A stretch of DNA of 64,000 nt from positions 48,582,001 to 48,646,000 of the forward strand of contig NC_090986.1 of NCBI RefSeq assembly GCF_041146395.1, written 5' to 3'. Positions 37,775-48,995 of the stretch are shown here, piece by piece (within the stretch, counting starts at the first letter, position 1; every line of letters begins with the position of its first letter). The notes beneath the pieces were generated by a model. That model did not search any database. It was given only the letters and a program-made list of their open reading frames with translations, and was not told the DNA's origin. Source of the stretch: Eulemur rufifrons. Lineage: Eukaryota > Chordata > Mammalia > Primates > Lemuridae. Position numbers and translations under genes: made by a program.

Positions 37775-37860
37775 AGCTGAAATGAGGTGATAGCTGAAAA
37801 AATGCTTTGAAAATATGCAAGTGCTATATAAGCATAAGGTGGCTGTATATATTGTTATTA
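37775..37860 (+). repeat. MIR 3-prime half, sense
   Basis: 'gctgaaatgaggtgatagct', 'aaaatgctttgaaaatatgc' and 'aagtgctatataagcataag' follow the MIR 3-prime portion ('gatgatacatgtaaagcgcttt...gtaaggtattatt'). Confidence 0.7.
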
Positions 37861-38499
37861 ATCACTAAGTTTCTATAATATAATGACTCTCAGATGGTGG
37901 TTTCTGTAACTATAGTAAACTGAATTAGATTAGGTAAAGTTGCCTTGGTGAAGCAATTGATACAAAACCACATCGCAAATGAGGATAACGCTCTCATACT
38001 CTTTTTGGCTTTAATATTTATATATGTCAACTGTTATTTACAAGGTATGATGAGCTTTTCACTTCTCCTTTCACTTGAAGTAGATGTTACACTTTGTACT
38101 CCTTTGTACTTAAACTTTCTTCAAAAAGTAGAAAAACACTTTACACAAGACAGCTGAACACATATCCCTAAAGTGGTCTCTATTCATCTGTAAAACCTGA
38201 GCGAGAATGCTGAGCCACATCAGTCTGCAAAGACAAATAAATGGGACACATGATCTCAACATTAAATAATTTGTTTAGTTATTACACAGCTAAGATTACA
38301 TCAATGGGAAGGAAGAAAGATATAGGGGTGAATTCGATAAGCTTCAGGCACTTTGGACAGAAAAGGATGAGGCAAAATCAATTGAGTGGGGTGTATAAAG
38401 TTAAGTACACCGATAGTTGTGAAAGAAGGCAGAATACGGCAAATGTCTTAAAAGAGGAAAACATTAAAAGAAGAAAATAGTGTGTGTAGAAGCAAGTGC
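37861..38499. other. unassigned sequence
   Basis: Frames at 37945-38157 and 38241-38480 show no domain. No repeat recognised. Confidence 0.4.
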
Positions 38500-38830
38500 T
38501 AGAAAATCCTTAATAAATAAGGTGGGCTTTTAGAGAAGGACTTGGGGTTTTGGTAACATTGAAAAGTACAGATGAAGAAAACACCCTTAAGGAGAAAGAA
38601 AAACGTGAGCAAAGTCTTCCAGGCAGAAAAGAACAATACTCACTCACTTCCACAACATAAACTTTGGATTCAAAATAAAGACTTTTGAACTTTATCTTCT
38701 AAGAACTATGGTATAGACAATAAGCAATGGGAAAATCAAGATCTCTTACAGAGAATAATTTTACAGTATAAAATGAAAGGTACAAAATAGGAACAGTCAA
38801 GGTCACTTTGCAACCTCATTTAACAATTAG
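38500..38830 (-). repeat. probable L2 LINE fragment, antisense
   Basis: 'gagcaaagtcttccaggcag' and 'actttatcttctaagaacta' sit in the order expected for L2 in reverse ('gaagagcattccaggcagagg' then 'ggattttattctgagtg'). Divergence is high. Confidence 0.5.
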
Positions 38831-38999
38831 GTTTGGAAATAGGTGGTTTCAGTAGATATGGATGGGAGTTAAGTGACCAAAATTAAGAAGTAAGGGGTAA
38901 AAATGTGTATGACTTTATTTGGGCTTATGTTTCTGTTAATTCATTTAAAACATATTTATTGTGCAAGTTCTAGACACTAAAGCTGTATTTACTTATTTT

Positions 39000-39268
39000 A
39001 CATACAATATGATTTTATCTATATAAAGTTTCAGAAAATGCAATCATCTCTAGTGACAGAAAGCAGATCAGTGGTTACCTGGGGAGCTGAGGGTGAAGGT
39101 ACGGAGGGGAAGGAAGAGCAGGGATTAAAAAGGGCACAAGAAAACTGTTGGGGGTTAGGGCTGCATAGGTGTATGCATACATCAAACTTACCAAATTGTC
39201 TACTTCAAGTGTGTATAGTTATTACATAGCAATTATACCACAATAAAGCTATTAAAAATAAAATACTT
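39000..39268 (+). repeat. L1M 3-prime end, sense
   Basis: 'tacaatatgattttatctat', 'agtgacagaaagcagatcag', 'tggttacctggggagctgag' and the end 'tataccacaataaagctatt' match the sense 3-prime end of old L1M families ('gcagatcagtggttgccaggggctgggg...caataaagctg'). The 63-codon frame inside is spurious. Confidence 0.88.
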
Positions 39269-39513
39269 TGACACAGCAAAAGAAGAGACAGAGCCTCTGG
39301 GCTTGGATTCACTGTGGTAGGAACTATGGAGGCTTTTTTCTGATGGATTTAGCTATGTTGGTGAAGTAGGAGACAATGTCAACAGCTGGGAGAGATGAGG
39401 ATGGAATGAGGTAAAATGAGAAGGATTGTCTGAAAGCCATTCCAAGAGTTTTTTGTGCCGTGTAGACACTGCGCCAGGTGGGATTGAATGGGGATATAAT
39501 TTTCCCTCATTCT
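39269..39513. other. unassigned spacer
   Basis: Lies between two L1 pieces of opposite orientation; nothing recognised. Confidence 0.5.
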
Positions 39514-40947
39514 TTCTTTTTTAAAATTTTCAACAGATTTAGGTGTACAAGTGGTTTTGGTTACATGGATGAGTAGTTTAGTGATAAATTCAGGGCTTAC
39601 CTGTAACCCGAATAGTGTACATTGTACCTGATAGGTAATTTTTTCATCCCTTCCACCCTCCACCCTTCTGAGTCTCTAATGTCCATTATACTACTCCATA
39701 TGATTACATATACCCATAGCGTAGCTTCCACTTACAAGTGAGAACATGAGGTATTTGGTTTTCCATTCCTGAGTTACTTCGTTTAGGATAATGGCTTCCA
39801 GTTCCATTAAAGTTGGGACTGTAAGGTATCATTTCACTCTTTTTTATGGCCAAATAGTATTCCATGGTATACACACACATGCATTTTCTTTATCCACTCC
39901 TCAGTTGATGGGCGTTCAGGTTGATTTCATATATTTGCAATTGTGAATTGTGCTGCAATAAACATTTGAGTACAGGCATCTTTTTGATAAAATGACTTCT
40001 TTTCCTTCAGGTAGATATCCAGTAGTGGGATTGTTGGATTGAATGGTAGGTCTACTTTTAGTTCTTAGAGGAATCCGCATACTGTTTTTCAAAGAGGTTG
40101 TACTAATTTACGTTCCCACCAACAGTGAATAAGCACTCCTTTTTCATCACATCCACACCAACATCTATTGTCTTTTGAATTTTTAGTGATGGCCATTCTG
40201 ACAGAAGTAAGGTGATATCTCATTGTGGTTTTTAATTTGCATTTCCCTGGTATGTGATGTTGAGTATTTTTTCATACATATGTTTGCCATTTTTCTGACT
40301 TTTTTTTTTTATTTCAGCTTATTATGGGGGTACAAAAGTTCAGGTTATATACTTTGCCCATGTACTGCCCATATTTTTCTGACTTCTTTTGAAAAAATGT
40401 CTGTTCATGTCCTTTGACCACTTTTTAATGTTTTTTTTTTTTTTTCTTACAGATTTGTTTGAGTTCCTTATAGATTCTGGATATTAGTTCTTTTTTGGAT
40501 ATATAGTTTGAAAGTATTTTCTACCATTCTATAGGTTGTCTGTTTAATTTGTTGATTATTTCTTGTGCTGTGCAGATGCTTTTTAATTTAATTAAATCCC
40601 ATTTGTTTATTTTTATTTTTGTTGCATTTGCCTTTGGGGTCTTAGTCATAAATTCTTAGCCTAGACTGATGTCCAGAAGAGTTTTTCCTATGTTTTCTTC
40701 TACAATGTTTATGGTTTCTGTTCTTACATTTAATTCTTTAATCCACCTTGATTTAATTTTTTATATGATGAGAGATAAGGATCCAGATTCATTCTTCTTT
40801 GTGTGGCTATCCAGTTTTCTCACCATCATTTATTGAATCGAGTGCCCTTTCCCCAGTATATATTTTTATCTGCTTTGTCAAAGAGCAGTTGGTTGTAGGT
40901 ATATGGCTTTATTTCTGGTATCTCTATTCTGTTCCATTGATCTAAAT
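39514..40947 (-). repeat. L1 LINE 3-prime 1.4 kb (L1PB/L1MA-like), antisense
   Basis: A continuous antisense L1 covering the 3-prime untranslated region ('ggtgtacaagtggttttggt', 'acttacaagtgagaacatga') and the C-terminal part of ORF2 ('aatagtattccatggtatac', 'tgatggccattctgacagaa', 'tcatgtcctttgaccacttt', 'ccttatagattctggatatt', 'caccatcatttattgaatcg', 'ctctattctgttccattgat'). It is 5-prime truncated and holds many stops and frame breaks in the reverse-transcriptase gene, so it is inactive. It is interrupted at 40302-40372. Confidence 0.95.
40302..40372 (-). mobile_element. 71-bp strepsirrhine L1 3-prime end, nested, 13-bp target duplication
   Basis: A T-run followed by 'atttcagcttattatggggg' and 'tacaaaagttcaggttatat' is the 3-prime extremity of a lemur/galago-type L1 in reverse. 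'atttttctgactt' is duplicated exactly at 40289-40301 and 40373-40385. Removing the insert restores the host L1 text around 'atttttctgactt' and 'cttttgaaaaaatgtctg'. Confidence 0.92.
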
Positions 40948-41779
40948 ATACACTAAAGTTCTATAAGCCAAGAGAATATATATTAATGTTATTGGATGTC
41001 CAAGAGGTCACTGGAAATTCAAGTCTAAAACATGGAAACAAGCCAAAACTAGTTATCTAAAATTGGGAGAGATTGACATACAGTGATTTTTGAGTTTAAA
41101 GTAGACACAATGTCTGAGAACATTTAAAGACACAATGAAAGACAGCCACATGAAATGTATTTTTGCAAGATCTGGAAGAAAAAAATTTCTGTGACAAAAA
41201 GTAAAACATAAGGGAGTAAGAAAAAAACAGAAAAAGTAATGAACCAATAGACATCAATGAGGCAGAATTTTAAAAAGTAGTTACTTAACATTTGCAAATA
41301 TTAGAGAATGGAACATTCTTATCTTAAAAAAACTCTGAGGGTGACTCATGGATGTATCATCTATTTCTTTCCTAGTATTTCTGATCTGGAGTCAAGCATA
41401 TTCTTCAGTTTGGCCATTTATAAAAAGCTCAGCTTATTGGAGTTTATGATGGTCTCACAAGAAGTACTCATGCTTCTCCCATGATAACCCTATGTTTCAT
41501 TAGTCACTCATCGTGTACTTTGCAGTTGTCCAAACTGTATCTGGTCCTATTTTATGTGGTAAATCTACATGTCTTTTCTGGGCACAATTAGGACTCATAC
41601 TTTTTCTTCTAAGTAGTCTTTTATACAAGTTCCATTCTACATTCAGTCTTCCTCTCAGATTTAAGTTTGGAAGTTATAATTAAAATTCTTAAAATCTGTA
41701 TTTTTTGAGAATTTTTCTAAGCTGAGTAATATCCGTTTTGTTAGTCCTGTGCCCTGCCCAGGAATGTGGCCATTGAAGG
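40948..41779. other. unassigned AT-rich sequence
   Basis: No repeat or coding feature recognised. Confidence 0.45.
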
Positions 41780-41872
41780 AAAGAATGATGGCTTGAGAGC
41801 AAGAAAGGCCTCTGTTCAAATCCTGGGTCTGATGCTTATTAGCAAATTATTCACCCAGCAAATTACACGCGT
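41780..41872 (+). repeat. MIR 5-prime part, sense
   Basis: 'gaatgatggcttgagagcaa', 'cctctgttcaaatcctgggt' and 'ctgatgcttattagcaaatt' follow the MIR head and B-box region ('gggttcgaatcccggctctgccacttactagc'). Confidence 0.65.
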
Positions 41873-42204
41873 ATTAGAAAATGTGGCAAAGTAGTAAGAA
41901 GTAGTCATACTACCACCTTGCATCATTATTCACATGGACATAGTAGATAAGATCAATGTATTCTTTATAAAGGATATAAAATATTTATTTTGTCCAATGA
42001 TTTTCTTTTTTTGCGGCATCTGGAGAAACTGGGATTAAATTGTTATTTTAATTGCAAACATTTTATTGAGGCTACAGGTTGAGTATGTTGGATGACCTCT
42101 CTAAGTAACTTGAAATACTAATAAATTGATGGCATGCCCTTAATGTATTAAGAAGTAAGATTATAGCAATAAGTAGGGTAAATGAGAGATATGATCAATT
42201 TTTC

Positions 42205-42228
42205 TTTTCTTTTTCTCCCCTCCCTCCC
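42205..42228 (-). mobile_element. 24-bp micro-insertion with 13-bp target duplication
   Basis: The insert 'ttttctttttctcccctccc' plus 'tccc' is bounded by perfect copies of 'tgatcaatttttc' at 42192-42204 and 42229-42241. On the minus strand it reads as a G-rich head followed by an A-rich tail, the layout of an extremely 5-prime truncated retroposon. Confidence 0.55.
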
Positions 42229-42433
42229 TGATCAATTTTTCAAAACAATCGAGAAGCACAATTGTAATTAAAATATAGTACTCTTAATTGACTAACCTGT
42301 AGGAGTCAAGTAAATGTAAGACTAAGCTGTCATTTATTTTCTTGGAGTGTATGATAACACCAGGTACTTCTCGGTTATGACTAAATCAAAGGCTTTAAAA
42401 AAAATTCAAATTATATGCAAGGCATTGTACTAG

Positions 42434-42846
42434 TGTGTTAGTCCATTCTGCATTGTTATAAAGGAAATATCTGAGGCTGAGTAATTTATAAAGAAAAGAG
42501 GTTTATTTGGTTCATGGTTCCGCAGGCTGTACAAGAAAGCATGGCAGTAGCATCTGCTTCTGATGAGGGCTTAGGGAGCTTCCAATCAAGGTGGAAGATG
42601 AAGGGGGGACAGGAATGTCACGTGGCAAGAGAAGGAGCGAGAGAGCAAGGAGGAGGCTCCTTTAAACAATCAGTTCTAGAGTGAACTAATAAAGTGAGAA
42701 TTTATGCATTATCAAGGGGAGAGCACAAAGCCATGCATGAGGAATCCGCCCCATGACTTAAATGCCTCCCACTAGGCCCCACCTCCAACACTGAGGATCA
42801 ACTTTAAACATGAGATTTGGAGGGGCCAAACATCCAAATCATATCA
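42434..42846 (-). repeat. MST-type MaLR solo LTR, antisense
   Basis: Complete LTR in reverse: 'gtgttagtccattctgcatt', 'gagtaatttataaagaaaag', 'aggtttatttggttcatggt', 'catgcatgaggaatccgccc', 'atgcctcccactaggcccca' and the end 'catccaaatcatatca'. It belongs to the MST/THE1 group of ERVL-MaLR. Flanks 'actag' (42429-42433) and 'aatag' (42847-42851) are a 4-of-5 target duplication. Length about 413 bp, normal for MST. Confidence 0.92.
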
Positions 42847-43167
42847 AATAGTCATAAAAAAGTGCTAGAAGTATTAGAAATAGTATCTCTTCCTATAAGG
42901 TAATGATGTATTTAAGGGTGAGAAGTCATTGAATCTTGAAAAATTTAATAGTACTACATAGAACAATATTGATAAGTTATTATTTTATAAATGAATCAAT
43001 CAGGGACTGCACTGAAAATATCACCGTGAACTATAATACTTTCCTTTAGAGGTACTTTGGGTAAGAAGAAGGGCTTGAATTTGGGTTTGAGAAATGTCTA
43101 AAATTTAGGTATGGGGCAATGACAGGGAAAGGCACTTGGCTTAGCTTTAGGACATTAAGCAACGAAA

Positions 43168-43380
43168 TACAGTTTAAAGATTAAGCTGTTTGGCTCTGTA
43201 TGCCTACTCTCAATTTTAAACCTATGATCTACCATTTCCAGATATTTACTCTCACTCAAAACCCTTTTCTCCTCCTTAGCTTAGCTTCTCATTTGTAAAA
43301 GCAGAACAATAGTAACACCTATATCATAGGGTTGGTGTGAGGATAAATGAGGTAAAGCACCTAAACAGAGAGTGGCCGCC
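43168..43380 (+). repeat. MIR SINE, nearly full length, sense
   Basis: 'cagtttaaagattaagctgt', 'ttttaaacctatgatctacc', 'cttctcatttgtaaaagcag', 'cctatatcatagggttggtg' and 'gtgaggataaatgaggtaaa' give the complete MIR order. Confidence 0.88.
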
Positions 43381-44114
43381 AGTACAGTGAGTGCCAGCTG
43401 TTGCTGTTCAGATATGGGCTGTGAATGCATCCCTTGGACTGGAGCAGAGGGTTCCTGCAGGAGCGAAATGAGACAGCGTAATCCCTGCAGTTTAGTGCTT
43501 AGTGTGGGGAAAGGGAATTGGAAACATTTGGAACTTTTTCTCAGTTCTGCTGTAACTAATACCTGTTTGTTTTTGAAGCCAAAGTGGTATTGGATGGCTC
43601 CATTGAGGGCAACAGCTAATGAATGGTGACAAGCATGACTTGTCAGTTAAACCATGTAAATTGACAGTGTGTCTGGGCTAAACTGGTGTTCGGCAGATAG
43701 TTTGTGAGTGTCTGCTGGGCAAAAGGGAGAAAAAAAGACAAATAAAAAGAGTCTTTTAGACTCGCTGTCATCATTGAAGCCTCCTTGATCGTGGGCTTTA
43801 TAAGCTACTCACCTTCTGTGTCATACCAGGTTGTAACATTGTATTTAAATGACAACTGCCACTGCAAGTAGATTTAACAAGGCAGTGGTCCCCAGAGGCA
43901 CTATAAAATGTTCCCAGAAAACCTCTGCCATTTGTTTCTAACCACTCTGTGGACTAATAAAAGCCTGAGAAAGCAAGAAATAGGACTGCAATCCCATTCT
44001 CTCTGCAGCTGCTCATGTAAGACCATGGTTTTCCCTGCACCTGAGATGTTTGCCCATACAGAGTTATTTTTCAAGCTGCCTGTGGAAACTGAATAGAGCC
44101 TAATGCCACAAATA
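43381..44114. other. unassigned, possible conserved non-coding block
   Basis: Mixed composition with no recognised repeat; frames of 62 to 85 codons on both strands overlap. Together with the motif cluster that follows, this is the best enhancer candidate in the window. Confidence 0.35.
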
Positions 44115-44160
44115 GCTTTCAAAGCTTCAACTTTGATACAGCTTTGAAAGTAATTAGATA
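44115..44160. promoter_or_regulatory. candidate TCF/LEF plus homeodomain motif cluster
   Basis: Three TCF/LEF-like cores occur within 31 bp: TTCAAAG (44118-44124), CTTTGAT (44131-44137) and CTTTGAA (44142-44148). They are followed directly by the homeodomain core TAATTA (44151-44156) and a GATA (44157-44160). Motif matches alone are weak evidence of function. Confidence 0.3.
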
Positions 44161-44479
44161 AAGAAAATTAATTCCAGTTGGGAACATATAAAACATTTCA
44201 TTTGGAAACTGACATGAATAAAATTATAACTACGGTAAATATAAAATATGAAATTCTAAAATTACAATACATTCTGACTTTAATATTTCCATACAAATTA
44301 ATGTTTTGTTAACACTCAGTAAAGTACTCAATAGCCAGGAGACCAACACAACAATCAGAAAGGAGGATGTTCTTTTTTGTGCAAAGCCTTTAGGCAGACT
44401 CAGACTCTGAGAATGAGCTGGAAACAGGAAAAGATTCTGCAAAGAACAGCTGAAGCAATACATCAAAGAGTGCTCAATT

Positions 44480-44560
44480 GGGCATTCTCTCTCTCTTTCT
44501 CTCCTCTCTAAATAAAAAGATAGATGATGACGACAGATAGATAGATAGATAGATAAATGT
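44480..44560. repeat. (CT)n and (GATA)n microsatellites
   Basis: A CT-rich tract (about 44486-44508) and a run of gata units (about 44516-44557). These create the repetitive serine/leucine and arginine/glutamate stretches in the overlapping 166-codon minus-strand frame. Confidence 0.92.
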
Positions 44561-44924
44561 AGTTGCAGACATGGACATAGAGATAGAACATACATTCTCA
44601 AAAAGGCAATATGGCCCAAGGGTTGGAAATTCATCATCAGAGGCACAAAAATCTCAGATGTTCTAATGGTGATGGGCCCTCTGAAGGGCCACAATGTATA
44701 AATAGCTGTGAAACATATGTGTGGTATCAAAATATCATGGAGCAGAAATAATTAGAAAAAAAAAAATCCCCAAAAAGACTCAGTGATGAGATAATTAGGG
44801 GAAAACACCTTAGAAACACGGATACGGATATATGGAATTTGAGCCATAAATAACTTTCTTTCAGGCCCTCTAACTGTACGGAGAAAGGGGTCAGAGGATA
44901 GCAGCATCATGGAAACTAACATTA

Positions 44925-44979
44925 AAACAAACAAAACAAAACAAAACTCAAAACCTATACACACACACACACACACACA
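44925..44979. repeat. (AAAAC)n and (AC)n microsatellites
   Basis: Imperfect aaaac units (about 44925-44947) are followed by about ten AC units (44959-44979). Confidence 0.93.
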
Positions 44980-45029
44980 TATTTTTACCCAGATGTAGAC
45001 TGGTAAGCATACTTTTACCTTCAGTACAA

Positions 45030-45480
45030 TTTCATAGATATTTATGAAGTGCCTACTATGTGCCAGGCATTGTACTGCCTCTGAGATATAACAGGAAATA
45101 TGCTCTAAAAGAGAATAGACGCTAGATGGAAACAGATATCAAACTATCACTTGCAGAGATGACGTGGGAAGGAAGAGGCATAATGCTGTGGGAATGTGTA
45201 GCAGAGGAACCCTTGGAAAGTGAATTTAATGAGACTTGGATGATAAAAAGAAAGCAACCATGCAAAGGTGATGGAAGACAGTGTTCCAGGCAAGGGTACT
45301 AGCATGTTTAAAGGCCCAGAAGTCAGAGGCAGTGAGGCATGTTCAAACAGACAAAGGAGATACAGGAGCGCTGAGATCTAGAGACAAAGAAGAGGCCAGT
45401 GGAAGCTGGTAGGACTGAAGACGAACAGCTCAGATGGAGATGGAGGCCACATAAGTCATATTAAGCATTTTGGATTATTT
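45030..45480 (-). repeat. L2 LINE 3-prime region, antisense
   Basis: Clear L2 in reverse: 'tatttatgaagtgcctacta', 'tgtgccaggcattgtactgc', 'agacagtgttccaggcaagg', 'gcatgtttaaaggcccagaa', 'gaagaggccagtggaagctg' and 'attaagcattttggattatt'. Confidence 0.88.
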
Positions 45481-46124
45481 CCCCAAAGAAAAAGGAACAC
45501 ATTTTATAATTTTTTAAAAAAAAATGAATGATTCATTTGATCAGAGTTGTGTGACTAAAATACTGGATTAAGCCAAGTTAATTTTCCAATGTAAACGGAA
45601 ACATTTATATTGTTCTAAATGTTTAACAACAGATTTCCTACTAAGAACTAATGAATACTTTTGCAACCATAAAATGCTCTTGTTGGAAATGAAAACTGAA
45701 AGCTGGTATCTTTGCTTGGTAATATGCTGTCTGGAAATTGGAGGAAAGAAAAAAATAATGTAATGATTTATTTAATCAAATATACAAATAGTAGATTGTG
45801 AGGGGTAAAAATTATTGCAACAGGTTTTTACAGGGCATGTGGGACCTTTTGGATTAAGATATCTGTGACATATGCCTTCACATTTTTGCGGTGAATGCAA
45901 CAGTCCATGGTGATGGAATAACTTCACACAGATTTTGAATAAGGGTGGTCAGATTTGAATATAACTAAGCTGGTTTCCCAGGACCTAAATGATTTCAATT
46001 TATTTGCAACAGCCTTATGGAGCAGTTGGGGTTCTGCCTATTTGTGGCAATGGGGGACAGACAGAAGGGCCTCTTCGAGCTGTATTCAAAGTATCTTTCA
46101 AATGTCTTTTTGTTAAAGTGAAGT
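45481..46124. other. unassigned sequence
   Basis: No repeat recognised. Overlapping opposite-strand frames around 45989-46212 extend partly into the piggyBac element and are not genes. Confidence 0.45.
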
Positions 46125-46404
46125 TTAACACGTTGACTGCCACACTAGGGAAAAAAAGCGTTTTTCCTTGGGGCCACCGTGTTTTATTAGGAAAATAGAG
46201 TAAAAACTTCAAAACCAGAACGATCCTTTCTAATTAAATGTAAACTTTGTTATATTTTATTGTTTTCTGTGAGTTATATGCAACTTGAAAAATAGTTCTC
46301 ATGGCTCCCAAGGTGAAGAGACTTGAGTCACATATGCTTCATGAGGCCTCGGGCTCAAAACTGGCGTGAGTTGGATACAACTCACATGACAGTTAATGTG
46401 TTAA
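46125..46404. mobile_element. non-autonomous piggyBac-type element (MITE) with TTAA duplications
   Basis: A 272-bp body (46129-46400) lies between two TTAA tetranucleotides (46125-46128 and 46401-46404), the strict target site of piggyBac transposases. Ends form an imperfect terminal inverted repeat: CACGTTGACTGCCA at the left against CACATTAACTGTCA at the right in reverse, 11 of 14 identical. An inner palindrome GTGAGTTG-gata-CAACTCAC (46366-46385) lies near the right end. It has no transposase and would have needed one supplied in trans. Family assignment is from structure; identity with the mouse-lemur npiggy families is an inference. Confidence 0.85.
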
Positions 46405-48934
46405 AAGGAGTTAAAGATTTTAAACTATTTCATTAACAGTGATACACAATTCATGAAATGATGCCATTGCCCTATCAATGTTTTTTAATTTTTCACAAAT
46501 AGAGTGAATGAAAAACAAAACTTTACCTCAAAATATTTTCTATAAAAGCAGGTGACAAAATGTGAGAATTTAATAGCCAGAATATTTCTAAGATATAAAT
46601 AATTCATATATGAATATAAAAATACACTGCAATAAAGGCCTAAAAATAATGTATTTTTATTATCTATTTTTCTTGTATTCATGCAGTTATGAACATATGT
46701 ATAATATTTATTGTAGTATGTTAATTTTGTTATTTTCTCTTTTTTGTTGAGAGAGATTGGGTACAAGAGTACTTATAAAATATTACACTCATATTAATCA
46801 TATTTCCTTGAATTAGGTTACTTGTGTTATTCTCCTTTGATTTTGTGTTTGGGGAAATTTATTTCATTACTGTATATTGTGTACTGTTGCTCATTGTTAG
46901 TGGCCTCTGGGTTCATTTGGAAAGCTATAGAACTTTTGAAATGCCATTAATCAAAAAGGAAATTATAATTGACAGTGCAACTTTATTTTATAGCAGTAAC
47001 TCATGGATGAAAGTAAGGCCTGAAAAATGGTAACCTTGTCCAAAAACACTTTGTGCAATAGCAAACTCCTAGGAAAAAAAAGAACATTACAGAGTAGTAA
47101 ATGGATACAAGTGTCGCTTTAAATTTACAATACTAAAAAACAAAATTAAATATACTAACCCAAATAAAACTATTCAGGTCATCTAGAGAATAAACGTTGC
47201 ATTAAGTATAATAGGCTGCAAAATTAGTTGATTGATTGATTTCATTCTAAACTGGCAAGATCTCATTAATCTCTGTCTCTCCTCAGTGAAAAGAAACTTC
47301 CTAAATTACCTATGAAATAGAATGGTCATTAATTACAAAGTGAGGAAACACTGAATCAGCATCAAAATATTTGTGTATCATTTCTGTTGCTTTCTGACTT
47401 AGATTAATTTCACAGAATTCCAAGGTGATGCAACATAAAACTACCATGCTCTTAGATGACAGCATGCATGTGACAACTTCCAAAGTGCCTTGGATATAGT
47501 TGAGCCTCCATAAATAATTGTCAATGAAATCCAGGAGTTGAAATTGGAATCTAAACTCTTAAAGTGCTTGTTCTTATGAAAATAAATAACAAGAAGGAGA
47601 AAAACACGAAACTATGGTTAGGTTATCAGAATTCTTCAGTAGTACTAAAGAAGATGTTAAAAAAGCAATTTAAGTTGATGATTTCTTCCATGAATCATCT
47701 GCCTTTATTTAAATAGAATTTTCAAAAGATCATCTAATTAGATGCATTCAATACATTGCCATGTATCAGGTGAGCTCATTTTCAAAAGCATTTGCATAAA
47801 AATTTATAGAAATGGTTCTTTTCAACATTGGAAATAAATCTAGTATATTACTAAAGCAATTATATCTCTATATTCCTAGATAACATATTTAAATAATCTA
47901 TTGGGGATCTGCTTTTCAATTAAATTAGTGTAACATTAACATTCCTATATTCATACAAAAATGACGGTTTCAGATACATTAATTCTAATCTAAACCTTTT
48001 CTTCTCTTCATCTTTAAGAACAATGCAAAAATAATTCGGAACAAAAAAGTTCTTAAACTTAAAACACACATGAGAAGGTTATACTGAGCTGAAAGGATAG
48101 TATAATCTTTATCCTAAAAGCTTCAGAAAGCCCATTACTGGATCTAGTGCTTCTGCTTGTGTGCATGTATGTGCCTATGAAAGCATGTGTTATTACCATG
48201 TGCACAATGCAATTGAATTCAATATTTTCAAGGTTTCAGTTTCACCAAGGTGATGTTATAATAATGTAGATATTTGAATTATAGCATAATGGCCATTATG
48301 TTATAATTATTTTATAAATGATACTCTATTATTACCTTATAAATTATCCTATTAATTTCAACAATTAATGAGGAATTATTAAAATACCATATCTAAATAT
48401 TTTAATATAAATATAAATTTGTTTTTCAGAATATGAATTGTATATACAATATGGTCAAGATTTTGACAAGAAATGGATTTAAATGATTGAGGGAATGCTA
48501 AACATGTACAATTAGTTTAATTTATGCCTTGTTTGAAAAGGTATGCATTATGTATTATCTGCAATCATGGCAAATAGGTTAAATATAATGAAAATGTTCC
48601 TTAGAATTTTTATTTTTACTTAAAACATATAATATATATCCAGTCACCCAATTTTTGATGCCAGGTCAAGATTTTTCTTTGAGTGTTCGCTGGAGCACTG
48701 CCCATTCTTTCTTGCAAAAAGCAACTGAAGCAGTGTATTAAGTATGAATTTTAGTTTTTGGTTTCTTTTTCAGGAGTCTGAGTATAAAATCCTTAGAGGT
48801 TTTTTGAATATTTCTCTATTTTTCTACAATTGCTCACACCAACCTCAACAGAACATTTTAGCAAGTTTATCAAGGCCTTCTTAGCTATTATTTTGCACAT
48901 AAATAAATTATTAAGTATATTAAGTATATATGAC
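46405..48934. other. unassigned AT-rich sequence
   Basis: No repeat family or coding feature recognised. Confidence 0.45.
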
Positions 48935-48995
48935 AGCTTAGAACAGTGCTTGGCCCATAATAAATCTTATGAAAATATTAACCATTATTAATTTA
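48935..48995 (+). repeat. MIR 3-prime end, sense
   Basis: 'gcttagaacagtgcttggcc' followed by 'cataataaatcttatgaaaa' and 'ttaaccattatta' matches the MIR tail ('cttagaacagtgcctggcacatagtaa...ttatta'). Confidence 0.75.

Noticed and set aside
39514..40947. Possible active L1 reverse-transcriptase gene
   Set aside because: Only the 3-prime 1.4 kb is present; it is 5-prime truncated, frame-broken and interrupted by another insertion.
44230..44730. Longest open reading frame (166 codons, minus strand)
   Set aside because: It runs through the GATA and CT microsatellites, giving IYLSI and ERRERERE-type low-complexity peptide; no domain and no start or splice context.
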